Origin: Nitrospira sp. LK70
GTDB taxonomy: Bacteria > Nitrospirota > Nitrospiria > Nitrospirales > Nitrospiraceae
Reading direction: 5' to 3'
Length of the DNA stretch: 34,174 nucleotides
NCBI GenBank assembly: GCA_011090425.1
Contig: PHGD01000045.1
Coordinates: forward strand, 1-34,174
In this document: piece after piece, positions 7,408 to 16,320 of the stretch
How positions within the stretch are numbered: the stretch's first letter is position 1
How the letters are laid out: each line of letters begins with the position of its first letter
Program-made: the position numbers and the translations under genes
Notes under the pieces: generated by a model
Told to the model about the DNA's origin: nothing
Databases searched by the model: none
What the model saw: only the letters and a program-made list of their open reading frames with translations

Positions 7408-8379
7408 CTATGACTGCTCATCGGTTGCCGGAGTCTTGATCGAATTCGGGTGAATGGTCGCGGAGGTCCGCATTTGCGCTTGGACGACATGACTTCGTGC
7501 CGGCACGCTCTGCGTCAGCCACACGTTTCCGCCAATGATGGAGCCCTGCCCGATGGTGACGCGTCCTAAGATAGTAGCCCCCGCATAGATCACCACATCG
7601 TCTTCCACAATCGGATGGCGGGGCTCCCCTTTGATCAGGGCGCCCTGCTCACCTTCTGTGAACCGTTTGGCGCCAAGCGTCACGGCTTGGTAGAGGCGGA
7701 CTCGCTTGCCGATGACGGTGGTTTCACCGATGACGACACCGGTCCCATGGTCGATAAAGAAGTGACTGCCGATCTCTGCAGCCGGATGAATATCGATCCC
7801 GGTGGATGAATGGGCGATGTCCGAGATCAACCGTGGGATCAACGGAGCCTCCAAACGATGCAAGGCATGGGCAAGACGATAGTAGATGATCGCGGTCATG
7901 CCGGGATAGCAGAGGAGAATCTCTGAATGGCTCGTGGCCGCGGGATCCCCTCGGTACGCAGCTTGTAAATCCGTGGCGAGCAACGCCCGCATGGTCGGGA
8001 GCTGACCAGCGAATGCACTCGTAATGTGGCTCGCTCGTTCAGTCAACGAGCGATCGTCTTGTGCGTCGGTATTGGCCGTAAAGACCAATCCTCTCCGAAC
8101 TTGATCCTGCAAGAGCGGCAAGGTCTGATCCAAGGTGTGCCCGACAAAATAATCGATGTTCGTCTCGTTCAAATCCGCTCTGCCGTAGTGCGTCGGAAAC
8201 AGTACGGCAGACAGGCCTTCCACGATGCCAAGGAGGGCTTTCCGTGACGGCAGCTTGTGAATCCGTCCGTGATGTCGGATGGTGCGGGTCAGCTCGCGCG
8301 ACGCGCGCAGCTCCGTGACAATCCGATCAAGGTTCCACGCCATCCCCAATGCGTCTCGCTGTTGCGTCGTCTCGTCCAT
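7408..8379 (-). CDS. cysE: Serine O-acetyltransferase (EpsC/CysE type)
   Basis: Product of 323 residues from the ATG at 8379. An N-terminal helical region (to about residue 180) precedes a left-handed beta-helix of hexapeptide repeats: DIHPAAEIGSHFFIDHGTG, VVIGETTVIG, DDVVIYAGATILG and GSIIGGNVWLT. The conserved DHGTG and GGNVWL stretches hold the catalytic His and CoA contacts of the family. It acetylates serine with acetyl-CoA to make the substrate of the neighbouring cysteine synthase. The frame is open for another 114 codons upstream, but that part is unconserved and overlaps the hflK promoter area and start, so I trimmed it. The long N-terminus is normal for EpsC-type enzymes. Confidence 0.87.
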   Translation of the reverse strand: MDETTQQRDALGMAWNLDRIVTELRASRELTRTIRHHGRIHKLPSRKALLGIVEGLSAVLFPTHYGRADLNETNIDYFVGHTLDQTLPLLQDQVRRGLVFTANTDAQDDRSLTERASHITSAFAGQLPTMRALLATDLQAAYRGDPAATSHSEILLCYPGMTAIIYYRLAHALHRLEAPLIPRLISDIAHSSTGIDIHPAAEIGSHFFIDHGTGVVIGETTVIGKRVRLYQAVTLGAKRFTEGEQGALIKGEPRHPIVEDDVVIYAGATILGRVTIGQGSIIGGNVWLTQSVPARSHVVQAQMRTSATIHPNSIKTPATDEQS

Positions 8380-8643
8380 GAGGGCCAGTCCTGCATACCG
8401 AGAAGAACGAAGAATACCATGCTGATCTGCGCCAGTCAGCCTTGATTGGATTCGGAGATTACTCTTTCCCCTGGTTGAGATCACCAACAACATACAGCTT
8501 CCCACTGGCTCGAAACCGCCGAAGAAGAGCACCGAAGGAAGTTGCCTTAGTCGAGCATGCACATGATCATCTTGCTCCGGAGGCGGCACTCTGTTAAGGT
8601 GTCGCTTCGTCTTTACTTCTACATTGGACATCAATATCTCTGA

Positions 8644-9771
8644 ATGGTCTGGGACCCAAAAGATCCGTGGGGCAAGAAGTCTGATCCGCTTGAAGAGGCC
8701 TTCAAGCAGGCTCAATCGCAATTCAAGGATATTTTCCCTCCCGGTGGATTGAAAAGTCTCCTGCCATCAGGCGGCATTGTGAACCTCGTCATCGCCGCTC
8801 TGCTGATCTTCTTGGTCTGGCAGAGCGTGTTTATCGTCGCACCGGATGAAGAAGGTGTCGTGAAACGGTTCGGCGTTCCAGTCCGTACGGTGGAACCGGG
8901 CCCTCACTTCAAGATTCCGCTCGTTGAAACCGTCCTTCAGCCCAAAGTCGCCAAACTCTATCGCGTGGAAGTCGGCTTCCGCACTAATCAGCAGGGTCGT
9001 CAACAGACGGTGCCTCAGGAAGCCTTGATGCTGACCGGCGATATGAACATCCTTGCGATCGAATTCATCGTTCAATATAAGATCAAAGAAGCACGCAACT
9101 TCCTGTTCAACGTCGCTGACATCCATGAGACCATCGGCAAAGCAGCTGAGGCCTCCATGCGGGAAGTAGTCGGCAAGAGTAAAATCGACGAGGCCTTGAC
9201 CACCGGGAAAGCGGTGATTCAGCAGGATACTATGACGTTGCTTCAGTCGATTCTCGACCAGTATCACTCCGGTGTGCAGATCGCCGCTGTGCAACTCCAA
9301 GATGTTGATCCTCCCGAGGCAGTTGCTGCCGCCTTCAAAGACGTGACGAACGCCAAGGAAGACCGGGAAAAGCTCATCAACCAGGCGCAAGGGTACCGCA
9401 ACGACATCATACCGAGAGCAAAGGGTGAAGCCGCTGAACTGGTCAACCGGGCAAGAGGGTTTGCTCAGGCGCGGGTCAATCGTGCTCAGGGCGAGACGAA
9501 TCGGTTCCTGGCCACCTTGAAGGAGTACAACCAAGCGAAGGATGTCATCAGCAAGCGCATCTATATCGAGACCTTGGAAGAAATCCTTCCTCATATGGAG
9601 AAGATCATCATCGATGGGAAAGGCGGAGAGCGTCTCCTGCCGTATCTCCCACTGGACCGTCTCTCCAAACCTGCGTCCACTCCCATTGCCAAACCGGTCC
9701 CACAACTTGAGGGCGAGGAGCTCAGGCAGGAACCATCGCCGACCCTAAAGTCGAGGAACGTCAGGCCATGA
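8644..9771 (+). CDS. hflK: HflK, SPFH-family membrane protein
   Basis: Product of 375 residues. A short cytoplasmic lead with DPWG near the N-terminus precedes one transmembrane helix (about 45-65). The SPFH/Band 7 domain follows with PDEEGVVKRFG and PGPHFKIPL, then a charged helix rich in Ala, Glu, Arg and Gln (about 235-290), as in HflK. With HflC it forms the periplasmic cage that holds FtsH hexamers and modulates membrane protein turnover. Its stop overlaps the hflC start in ATGA. No clear Shine-Dalgarno precedes the ATG; a candidate promoter lies in the 264-base divergent gap shared with cysE. Confidence 0.88.
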   Translation: MVWDPKDPWGKKSDPLEEAFKQAQSQFKDIFPPGGLKSLLPSGGIVNLVIAALLIFLVWQSVFIVAPDEEGVVKRFGVPVRTVEPGPHFKIPLVETVLQPKVAKLYRVEVGFRTNQQGRQQTVPQEALMLTGDMNILAIEFIVQYKIKEARNFLFNVADIHETIGKAAEASMREVVGKSKIDEALTTGKAVIQQDTMTLLQSILDQYHSGVQIAAVQLQDVDPPEAVAAAFKDVTNAKEDREKLINQAQGYRNDIIPRAKGEAAELVNRARGFAQARVNRAQGETNRFLATLKEYNQAKDVISKRIYIETLEEILPHMEKIIIDGKGGERLLPYLPLDRLSKPASTPIAKPVPQLEGEELRQEPSPTLKSRNVRP

Positions 9772-10628
9772 CAAAACAAGGATTGGTGATCGCGCTCCTC
9801 GCCGTGACGATTGCACTGTTTGTGCTCGGAGCCTCCCCCCTCTTCGTCGTGGACGTGATCCAAACTGCGATCGTCGTGCAACTCGGGAAGCCCGTTCGAA
9901 ACATCACTGAGCCAGGGCTGTATGTGAAAATGCCATTTGTGCAGGAGGTCACGTACTTCGAGAAACGACTGTTGGATTACGATTCAAGTGCCCAGGATGT
10001 CATTACCCAAGACAAGAAGACGCTGCTCCTGGACAATTTTGCCAAATGGCGAATCACTGACCCCTTGAAGGTGTATCAGGCGTTCCAAAGCCAGCGAGGT
10101 GCTCTCCAACGGCTACACGACATCATCTATTCTGAGCTCCGCGTGGAGTTAGGCCGACACGACCTGATTGAGATCGTTTCAAGCACAAGGGCGGACATCA
10201 TGAAAGTAGTCACCGCAAGGGCGAACGAAAAAGCTTCAGCGTACGGCATTGAAATTCAGGATGTGCGGATCAAGCGTGCGGACTTGCCGGAACAGAACGA
10301 AAAGGCGGTCTTTGCGCGCATGCAAGCGGAGCGAGAACGGCAGGCCAAGCAATATCGCGCTGAGGGAGCGGAGGAAGCGCAAAAAATCCGATCGGAAGCC
10401 GAGAAAGACCGGGAAATTATCCTCGCCCAGGCCTATAAAGAAGCTGAAGAACTTCGCGGCGGCGGAGATGCTAAAGCGTTTCGAATCTACGCCGATGCTT
10501 ACCGGCAGGATCAAAAGTTTTTCGAATTTACCCGCTCGATGGAAGCCTACAAAAGCGCCTTCAAAGACGGCTCAACGTTGGTGATGAGCCCAGACTCAGA
10601 ATTCTTCCATTACCTCAAGCAACGCTGA
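9768..10628 (+). CDS. hflC: HflC, SPFH-family membrane protein
   Basis: Product of 286 residues with an N-terminal membrane anchor (about residues 4-24), the Band 7 opening VVQLGKPVRNITEPGLYVKMP, and a long charged helix AERERQAKQYRAEGAEEAQK toward the C-terminus, followed by the SFxEF-like DQKFFEFTRSMEAYK segment typical of HflC. It is translated with hflK through a four-base overlap and should form the HflKC complex around FtsH. ftsH itself is not in the window. Confidence 0.9.
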   Translation: MTKQGLVIALLAVTIALFVLGASPLFVVDVIQTAIVVQLGKPVRNITEPGLYVKMPFVQEVTYFEKRLLDYDSSAQDVITQDKKTLLLDNFAKWRITDPLKVYQAFQSQRGALQRLHDIIYSELRVELGRHDLIEIVSSTRADIMKVVTARANEKASAYGIEIQDVRIKRADLPEQNEKAVFARMQAERERQAKQYRAEGAEEAQKIRSEAEKDREIILAQAYKEAEELRGGGDAKAFRIYADAYRQDQKFFEFTRSMEAYKSAFKDGSTLVMSPDSEFFHYLKQR

Positions 10629-10631
10629 GTT

Positions 10632-12314
10632 TTAGGAAAGGCCCACGATCTTTCCACTTTTTGGGTCGAGATCGATCCGTTCACCGGCCGGTTTCTTGGG
10701 CAATCCCGGCATGAGCTGAATTCCTGAACAGACGGCGGTCACAAATCCTGCTCCGGCCAGAATCCGCAACTCTCGGATGGGCACCATAAATCCGGTTGGT
10801 CTCCCCTTCAGTCCAGGATCGTGTGATAGTGATAGAGGAGTTTTTGCCATGCAGACGGGTAAGCCGCCATACCCCAAGGCCTCCGCTGTTTCGATTTGAC
10901 GTTCGGCATCCGGTTCGAATGTGACTCCGGCCGCTCCATACATGCGGGTCGCAATGGTTTCGATCTTTTTTCTGATCGGCCAGGACAATTCGTAAAGATG
11001 GTTGAAGTGGGCCTGCCTTTCCGATGTCTTGACGACGGCGGCTGCCAACTGTTCGGCCCCTTTCCCACCGTCGACCCAATGGGTTGAGACTGCCGCATCT
11101 GCCGCTCCCATCTTGAGCGACTGTTCCCGAACCCAGTCCAATTCATTCTGCGGGTCATCTTTGAAAGCATTGACGGCGACAACGACCGGCACCCCGTGCG
11201 TTCGAACGTTGGAGACATGTTGCTCCAGATTGGCCATTCCTTTCGAAAGGGCTTCCCGATTCGGACCCGTTAGACTCGAGGGCAAGGCAACACCTGCCTT
11301 GGCAATGCCTCCGCCGCCATGGAGTTTCAGCGCCCGTAATGTAGCCACGACCACTGCCGCTCTCGGAGCCAATTCCGATGTGCGACATTTGATATTGAAA
11401 AACTTTTCCGCCCCAAGATCGCTGCCGAAACCCGCCTCTGTTATGACGAAGTCTGCACATCTCAGCGCAATCGCGTCGGAAAGGATCGAACAGTTGCCAT
11501 GCGCAATGTTACCGAAAGGTCCCGTATGGACGAATGCCGGAGTCCCTTCAAGAGTTTGAACCAGATTCGGCATGAGGGCGTCTTTTAGAAGAACAGCCAT
11601 CGATCCCACGCAACGGAGCTCTTCGGCCGTGACCGGCGTACCGGCCCTTGTCACCCCTACGAGTATTCGCCCGAGCCGCTCGCGGAGATCGCGCTGGTCC
11701 TTCGCTAACGCCAACACCGCCATCACTTCTGAAGCCTCGGTGATGATGAATTGCCCTGGGCGTCTGTCCGGTTCCTCACCCAACATGATCTTCCGGAGAG
11801 CGCGATCGCTGATACTCAAGGTCCGAGGCCACGTAATCCGTTGAGGATCGATTGAGAGAATATTGCCATGGAACAGATGATTATCGAGGAACGCGGAGAG
11901 CAGATTGTGGCTGGCAGCCACCGCATGGGCATCCCCAGTCAGGTGAAGGTTGATATCTTCCATCGGGGCGACTTGGGCACGTCCTCCACCAGTTCCTCCT
12001 CCTTTCGCCCCAAAGACAGGACCGAGCGATGGCTGCCTGAGAGTAAGCGCGGTACGATGCCCTAGTCGCGAGAGTCCCATGGCAAGACCTATCGCCGTCG
12101 TGGTCTTTCCCTCTCCCAAGGGTGTTGGGTTCATTGCCGTGACGAGGACATACCGCCCCTTCGGGACAGTCGCCAGGCGATCCAGTAGTTGTAGCGAGAC
12201 CTTAGCCTTGTCTCGCCCATAGTGAATGAGTTCTTCAGGACGAATCCCAAGCTGGGAACCGATTTCAACAATGGGGCGCAAGGCAACGGATTGGGCGATC
12301 TCGATATCGCTCAA
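10632..12314 (-). CDS. fhs: Formate--tetrahydrofolate ligase
   Basis: Product of 560 residues. The ATP loop TPLGEGKTTT is at 64-73, followed by the family's FGAKGGGTGGG and HAVAASHNLLSAFLDNHL segments, FGNIAHGNCSI, and TEAGFGSDLGAEKF. It joins formate to THF using ATP, giving 10-formyl-THF, an entry to one-carbon metabolism (and to the Wood-Ljungdahl methyl branch where that exists). The only plausible start is a TTG at 12314, because an in-frame TAG lies 24 bases upstream with no ATG or GTG between. A tiny ORF (MMSAS, 12311-12328) overlaps this TTG. Convergent with hflC, with only 3 bases between the stops. Confidence 0.92.
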   Translation of the reverse strand: MSDIEIAQSVALRPIVEIGSQLGIRPEELIHYGRDKAKVSLQLLDRLATVPKGRYVLVTAMNPTPLGEGKTTTAIGLAMGLSRLGHRTALTLRQPSLGPVFGAKGGGTGGGRAQVAPMEDINLHLTGDAHAVAASHNLLSAFLDNHLFHGNILSIDPQRITWPRTLSISDRALRKIMLGEEPDRRPGQFIITEASEVMAVLALAKDQRDLRERLGRILVGVTRAGTPVTAEELRCVGSMAVLLKDALMPNLVQTLEGTPAFVHTGPFGNIAHGNCSILSDAIALRCADFVITEAGFGSDLGAEKFFNIKCRTSELAPRAAVVVATLRALKLHGGGGIAKAGVALPSSLTGPNREALSKGMANLEQHVSNVRTHGVPVVVAVNAFKDDPQNELDWVREQSLKMGAADAAVSTHWVDGGKGAEQLAAAVVKTSERQAHFNHLYELSWPIRKKIETIATRMYGAAGVTFEPDAERQIETAEALGYGGLPVCMAKTPLSLSHDPGLKGRPTGFMVPIRELRILAGAGFVTAVCSGIQLMPGLPKKPAGERIDLDPKSGKIVGLS

Positions 12315-12468
12315 GAGGCGCTCATCATCCTTTGTCTAGGGGGCAGACAACAGAACAGGTAGTTGGCAACGCTTAGAAGCAAGTTAACGTGCTCAAACTG
12401 ATGTTGATTGGACTGTCGAGAGGACAGAAACAAGTCCGTGAAACATCGATTAAGATCCGCACTACCCG

Positions 12469-13488
12469 TTACTCTAAGATGTACTTGGTTGGGTCAAGTG
12501 TCTGGCCGTTCAATTTCACCATGTAGTGCAGGTGGGGACCGGTGGCCAGCCCCGAGCTCCCGACAAGCGCGATGACATCGCCACGCTCGACCCTCTGGCC
12601 TTCCTTGACCAAGGCTTTCGCAAGATGCCCATAGAGCGTTTCGACTCCAAATCCATGGTCTACGCGGACCATGTTTCCAAGCTTAGAATCGTATCCTATG
12701 GACGTAATTCTTCCTTGGGCCGGAGCATGGACTGGAGTGTTTGGCGCAGCCCCGATATCCAATCCATCATGCCAGGCAGGCTTCTCCGTGAAAGGTGAAA
12801 TTCGCGGGCCAAATCCCGACGTTATCCAGCCCTTCACCGGCCAAATTGAGGGCGTCGATGCCCAGCGAGACGAACGCTGTTCGGCCGCTTGTGACAATTC
12901 GTCAAGGATATGTTCCTGCACCGTTGCTTGCCTTGAAAGCCATTCCAGACCTTCTTTCACTGATGCAACGACCTGGAGGTTATCCCGAGATGGCCCTAGG
13001 CCAACGGCAGAGGAGTGTTCCTGATTACCGTCGGACACCTGCCTTGAGGCACCTGATAAAGGTTTTGGTTCGTTTCTGCCGGAAATCGTGCTTCCTTCTT
13101 CAGGAAGCGGTAGCTCTTCGCCACCTCTCCCGTTTGCCATGTCTCCCGTCTTGGGAACCTCAATACCCAGCATGACTCGAAGCCTTTGATTAACCTCATT
13201 CATCGCCCCAAGACGCTTCTTCAAGTCATCAATGGCGGTTGAGAATGCCGCAGTCTGCTCTCGTGCACTCATGGCTTCATTACGGAAAGCCGTCAGCTCC
13301 CATACCTCTCCCGTTCTGATGACATAGTGTGAAACCACGAGAAGATCGGCAAGGATGACCACACCCAGACAAACCAGCAATCGACGAAGGAGCTTCCTCG
13401 AAAAGCTGAAGCGGATGGGCTTTGCAGTGGAACCTCGAAACACTACAACGGTAAAGGCATCGCTGTCTTGAATATTCGTCTGACCCAT
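12469..13488 (-). CDS. Membrane-anchored M23 (LytM-type) peptidase
   Basis: Product of 339 residues. A cytoplasmic lead of about 36 residues is followed by one transmembrane helix (37-56), a heptad-like helical stretch (about 60-105), a low-complexity linker, and a C-terminal M23 domain. The domain has the zinc motifs HDGLDIG (HxxxD) and GPHLHY (HxH, His319/321), plus SGFGPRISPF and GNMVRVDHG typical of LytM domains. All metal ligands are present, so it may be an active peptidoglycan endopeptidase rather than an EnvC-like activator. GGGAGA precedes the ATG by eight bases. It is in the same direction as fhs, 154 bases upstream of it; a small CTGTC/GACAG hairpin in that gap lacks a U-tract. Confidence 0.85.
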   Translation of the reverse strand: MGQTNIQDSDAFTVVVFRGSTAKPIRFSFSRKLLRRLLVCLGVVILADLLVVSHYVIRTGEVWELTAFRNEAMSAREQTAAFSTAIDDLKKRLGAMNEVNQRLRVMLGIEVPKTGDMANGRGGEELPLPEEGSTISGRNEPKPLSGASRQVSDGNQEHSSAVGLGPSRDNLQVVASVKEGLEWLSRQATVQEHILDELSQAAEQRSSRWASTPSIWPVKGWITSGFGPRISPFTEKPAWHDGLDIGAAPNTPVHAPAQGRITSIGYDSKLGNMVRVDHGFGVETLYGHLAKALVKEGQRVERGDVIALVGSSGLATGPHLHYMVKLNGQTLDPTKYILE

Positions 13489-13613
13489 AACCTTGTCTCC
13501 CGTGCCTATGGTGTCTGCTTACATATATCTGACTCAGCCCGCAAATTACCGATCGACTCCTCTTGGTAGACCTTAAGGATAATGTTTTGACGAGACAGTT
13601 TCAACCACATCAT

Positions 13614-13943
13614 CTAGGAGGTCTCTTGGTGAACCCACTCAAGATAAGGTGGAAACCCATTACCCACCGGAACTGCAATTATTTCCGGCACCTCGTACGA
13701 ATGGATCTTCCGTATTGTTTCTTCGAGGGCATTGAATTTATCAGAAGTTGTCTTGATCAGCAGCAGAGACTCCTGTTCATTCATTATCTTTCCTTCCCAC
13801 CAGTAAGTTGAGCGCACGGTGGGAATCATCGAAGCGCAAGCAGCGAGGCGAGAGCGTACCGCTTGGTCGGCAATCTTACCCGCTTCATCTTGGCTTGCTG
13901 TTGTGACCATGACAACCAGCACCTGGATCGGCTCAGCCACCAT
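13614..13943 (-). CDS. cutA: CutA-type divalent-cation tolerance protein
   Basis: Product of 109 residues, the usual CutA length. It has the family's MVTTASQDEAGKIADQAV start, the LAACASMIPTVRSTYWWEGK core with the conserved Cys and the Trp pair, LLIKTTSDKF, and IHSYEVPEIIAVPV near the end. CutA forms a ferredoxin-like trimer in the cytoplasm; it was named for copper tolerance in E. coli, but the molecular role remains unclear. It is followed at 125 bases by the M23 gene in the same direction. Confidence 0.9.
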   Translation of the reverse strand: MVAEPIQVLVVMVTTASQDEAGKIADQAVRSRLAACASMIPTVRSTYWWEGKIMNEQESLLLIKTTSDKFNALEETIRKIHSYEVPEIIAVPVGNGFPPYLEWVHQETS

Positions 13944-14058
13944 AGGGTGATTAGAATACCCGAGCCTCTCTCTACAATCAACGTGATCCTTCCATCGAAA
14001 CGACTAACTCCCAACTCACTGGGTTGAGCAACATCCATGCCTCGTTAACTAAGGCTCA

Positions 14059-14085
14059 CAATGAACATTGCATTTATTTACAATG
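14059..14085. promoter_or_regulatory. CAATG inverted and direct repeats upstream of cutA
   Basis: CAATG-AA-CATTG (14059-14070) is an inverted repeat with a 2-base spacer; a third CAATG follows at 14081-14085, 22 bases from the first. It lies in the 294-base gap ahead of cutA in an AT-rich patch. It could be a regulator site, but no -35/-10 pair is convincing here. The rest of this gap (13944-14237) shows no gene. Confidence 0.25.
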
Positions 14086-14237
14086 ACTTATGAATTCAAC
14101 CTCGTTTGTGGGTATGGTTATGGGACGAGCGACCGTATGGTAAACGTGGCGATCAAACAATTTTTTGGACATGCCGTTCAAAACCGAGCTTTTCCGGTCA
14201 CTCCACGGGCTGCCTCCCAGTTGGTTAAAGACCGATC

Positions 14238-15605
14238 CTATGCCTTCCCCATCTTTGCTAGCTCCAAGAAATAGTGAGCGAATGTCTTCATTCCTCCCAA
14301 GGCCTGGCCCCAGTCGTAATATTCGTTGGGAGCGTGATATCCATGCTCAGGCAGACTCAAACCTATGAAAAGGATCGGCACCTTCCAGGTTTTCTGCATG
14401 GTGACTACAGCACCGATTGATCCTCCTTCTCGCACGAAGGCGGGATCCCTACCAAACCCGGCCGTTACGGCGCGTTTCACACAATCTATGTAGGATCCGG
14501 CAAAACTGCCCCTGAAGGGATGGAGCATGCCTTCTCGCTCAACCTTCACACTTGGATTGACCTTGGCAACATGCTTCTTGAGCAGGGCAAACAGTCTTTC
14601 GGGTACTTGGTTGGGAACCAGGCGCATGCTGACCTTGAGCTCCGCATGACCTGGCACAATCGTTTTAACCCCCTGTCCGTGATATCCCCCACTGAGTCCA
14701 TGGATTTCGAAGGTGGGAGATGTCCAGATTCGTCTCATGATATCTGCAGGATCCTGCGTACGAAGCGACCGAAACCCATAAGCCCTCTTGAAACGTTCCA
14801 CTTCGAAGCCAGACTTGAGGAAATTCTTGATCTCGCTCTTCGTGGGCCCGATCACATCGTCATAGAAACCCGGTATCTTTACCCTGCCGGTCCTGGCATC
14901 AACACAGGTGTTCGCCACTTCGATCAATTCAGCCAATGGATTGCGGGCCGCTCCTCCGGTCACACCTGAATGGGCGTCTTTGGCTCCGGTACGCAGGATC
15001 AGCCGTGCGCCGACCAGGCCCCGCAAGCCGTATGGCACAGCAGGCCGCCCCTTGGCAATCCAGATCGTATCCGAAACAACCACGGAATCCGGTCGCGGGA
15101 TCACATTAGGGTGTCTAAGCCCGGCGGAAAAGTGTGGACTTCCAATCTCTTCTTCCAGTTCCCACAAGAATCGGATGTTGATCGGCCAGCCTTGTTCGAT
15201 GGCAAATCGAGCGCCGAACATCGCCGTGAGAGCCGGCCCCTTGTCATCGGTCGCTCCTCGCCCCCGATAAATGCCGTTTTCGTTTTTAAAGGTAAACGGC
15301 GCCTGCCTCCATTCCGGCTCCTGTGCCGGTTGCACGTCCAGATGGTTGTAGATGGTGACAGTCGGATACTGGGCACCTGTGGTCCAACCTCCCGAGACAA
15401 TTGGGTATCCTCCTGTCTCTACGACTTCCACCTTGGCATCCAGCCGGGCCAGGTACTGCCTCCCAAGGTCAGCCATGCGTCGCATATCATCCGCACGGGA
15501 TGAATCCATACTGATTGACGGCACCTCCACCATCTGTCCCAACAGATCCTCAAACTTTGGGCGTGACTCCGTTACAAAGCTCCTCAGTTGCTGCTCATTC
15601 ACCAT
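14238..15605 (-). CDS. M20-family metallopeptidase (dipeptidase-like)
   Basis: Product of 455 residues. The metal site of the M20 family is visible: YNHLDVQP (His and catalytic Asp), RGATDDKGP (bridging Asp), ELEEEIGSP (catalytic Glu plus metal Glu), VVSDTIW (Asp) and LPEHGYHAPNEYY (C-terminal His). The dimerisation lid with the substrate His (DAHSGVTGG) is between. It probably hydrolyses dipeptides or short peptides with two metal ions in the cytoplasm; no signal peptide is seen. Substrate cannot be read from the sequence. The start at 15605 gives the usual N-terminus. Confidence 0.87.
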   Translation of the reverse strand: MVNEQQLRSFVTESRPKFEDLLGQMVEVPSISMDSSRADDMRRMADLGRQYLARLDAKVEVVETGGYPIVSGGWTTGAQYPTVTIYNHLDVQPAQEPEWRQAPFTFKNENGIYRGRGATDDKGPALTAMFGARFAIEQGWPINIRFLWELEEEIGSPHFSAGLRHPNVIPRPDSVVVSDTIWIAKGRPAVPYGLRGLVGARLILRTGAKDAHSGVTGGAARNPLAELIEVANTCVDARTGRVKIPGFYDDVIGPTKSEIKNFLKSGFEVERFKRAYGFRSLRTQDPADIMRRIWTSPTFEIHGLSGGYHGQGVKTIVPGHAELKVSMRLVPNQVPERLFALLKKHVAKVNPSVKVEREGMLHPFRGSFAGSYIDCVKRAVTAGFGRDPAFVREGGSIGAVVTMQKTWKVPILFIGLSLPEHGYHAPNEYYDWGQALGGMKTFAHYFLELAKMGKA

Positions 15606-15688
15606 ACGAATGATCCTCCTTGACTCAAAGACGGAGGATTATAGCGACCGTGTCCCGCAAGAGGAAGCAGATACGGGTTATATAGAGA

Positions 15689-16183
15689 ATGATGATAAGA
15701 TGCCTTTCATCCACTATGACCACTTCGGCGAGAATCGTGATTCCTCTCGTTATCGTTCTGCTCACACTTCTAGGAGCTACCACAGAGACAGTGATGCATG
15801 CAGAAGAAGCGACCACCATCCAACAGATACTCGAGGAACCCCGGATCTATCATCTCCGGCGTGCGACATTGCGAGGGATTGTACGAGATGTGCAGTCGCT
15901 TGATCCCTACACGGTTCCAAATGGCGACAACTGTTATGGTGCTTACCTATTCCGCCTTGAGGACGATGAAGCCACCATCCCAGTAGCAGTGCTGGGCATT
16001 TGTGGGAGACCAATTATCCGCGATCCGGAAGTCGAGGATGGAGATCGAGTTGAAGTGAGTGCCACGATTCAGGCACCGAGTCACGGGGGATACTATCTGA
16101 GTTTCAAAGGATTAAAGGTGGTGACCGAGCAGGAAGGAGTCGTGCAAGCAGTAGCCGACCGCATTCTCCCGATCGTGGAGTAG
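15689..16183 (+). CDS. Exported protein of unknown function, possible OB-fold
   Basis: Product of 164 residues from the first ATG; an ATG nine codons later (15716) gives a cleaner signal peptide (hydrophobic core IVIPLVIVLLTLLGA, then a likely cut near VMHAEE). The mature part of about 125 residues alternates short strands: RRATLRGIVRDVQSL, CYGAYLFRLEDDEATIPVAVLG, EDGDRVEVSATIQA, and GYYLSFKGLKVV. That order is like small OB-fold periplasmic proteins, but I do not recognise a named family. Two Cys residues in the mature part could form a disulfide. It stands alone between the divergent M20 gene and the lipoprotein gene. Confidence 0.7.
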   Translation: MMIRCLSSTMTTSARIVIPLVIVLLTLLGATTETVMHAEEATTIQQILEEPRIYHLRRATLRGIVRDVQSLDPYTVPNGDNCYGAYLFRLEDDEATIPVAVLGICGRPIIRDPEVEDGDRVEVSATIQAPSHGGYYLSFKGLKVVTEQEGVVQAVADRILPIVE

Positions 16184-16220
16184 GCTTTCTCTTCAATAGA
16201 TCCACAGAAATGCTATGGAG

Positions 16221-16257
16221 CTGCCGTGTAACAAGATTGTGCGGCAGGAACCTTGTT
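16221..16257 (+). ncRNA. Potential H-type RNA pseudoknot ahead of the lipoprotein gene
   Basis: Two 6-bp complementary pairs interleave: CTGCCG (16221-16226) with CGGCAG (16242-16247), and AACAAG (16230-16235) with CTTGTT (16252-16257). The connecting loops are 3, 6 and 4 bases, sizes that allow a compact H-type pseudoknot in RNA. It sits about 63 bases before the ATG at 16321. It could be an upstream-leader structure or an accident of base order; on its own each stem is weak. Confidence 0.3.
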
Positions 16258-16320
16258 GAAATCATCCACATTGTATTCGGAGGCGAAAGCGGAGTCTGAT
16301 GGCATGAGGTGATTCAACGA

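Noticed and set aside
7391..7411. ATAGAG/CTCTAT stem between cysK and cysE as a bidirectional terminator
   Set aside because: Only six mostly A-T/G-C pairs, no T-run, and it includes the cysE stop codon.
8380..8721. N-terminal extension of the serine acetyltransferase by 114 codons
   Set aside because: Unconserved, overlaps the start of hflK on the other strand, and would make the enzyme far longer than its family.
14068..14274. Plus-strand 68-codon frame upstream of cutA and opposite the M20 end
   Set aside because: No ribosome binding site, no recognisable pattern, and it overlaps the 3' end of the M20 gene.
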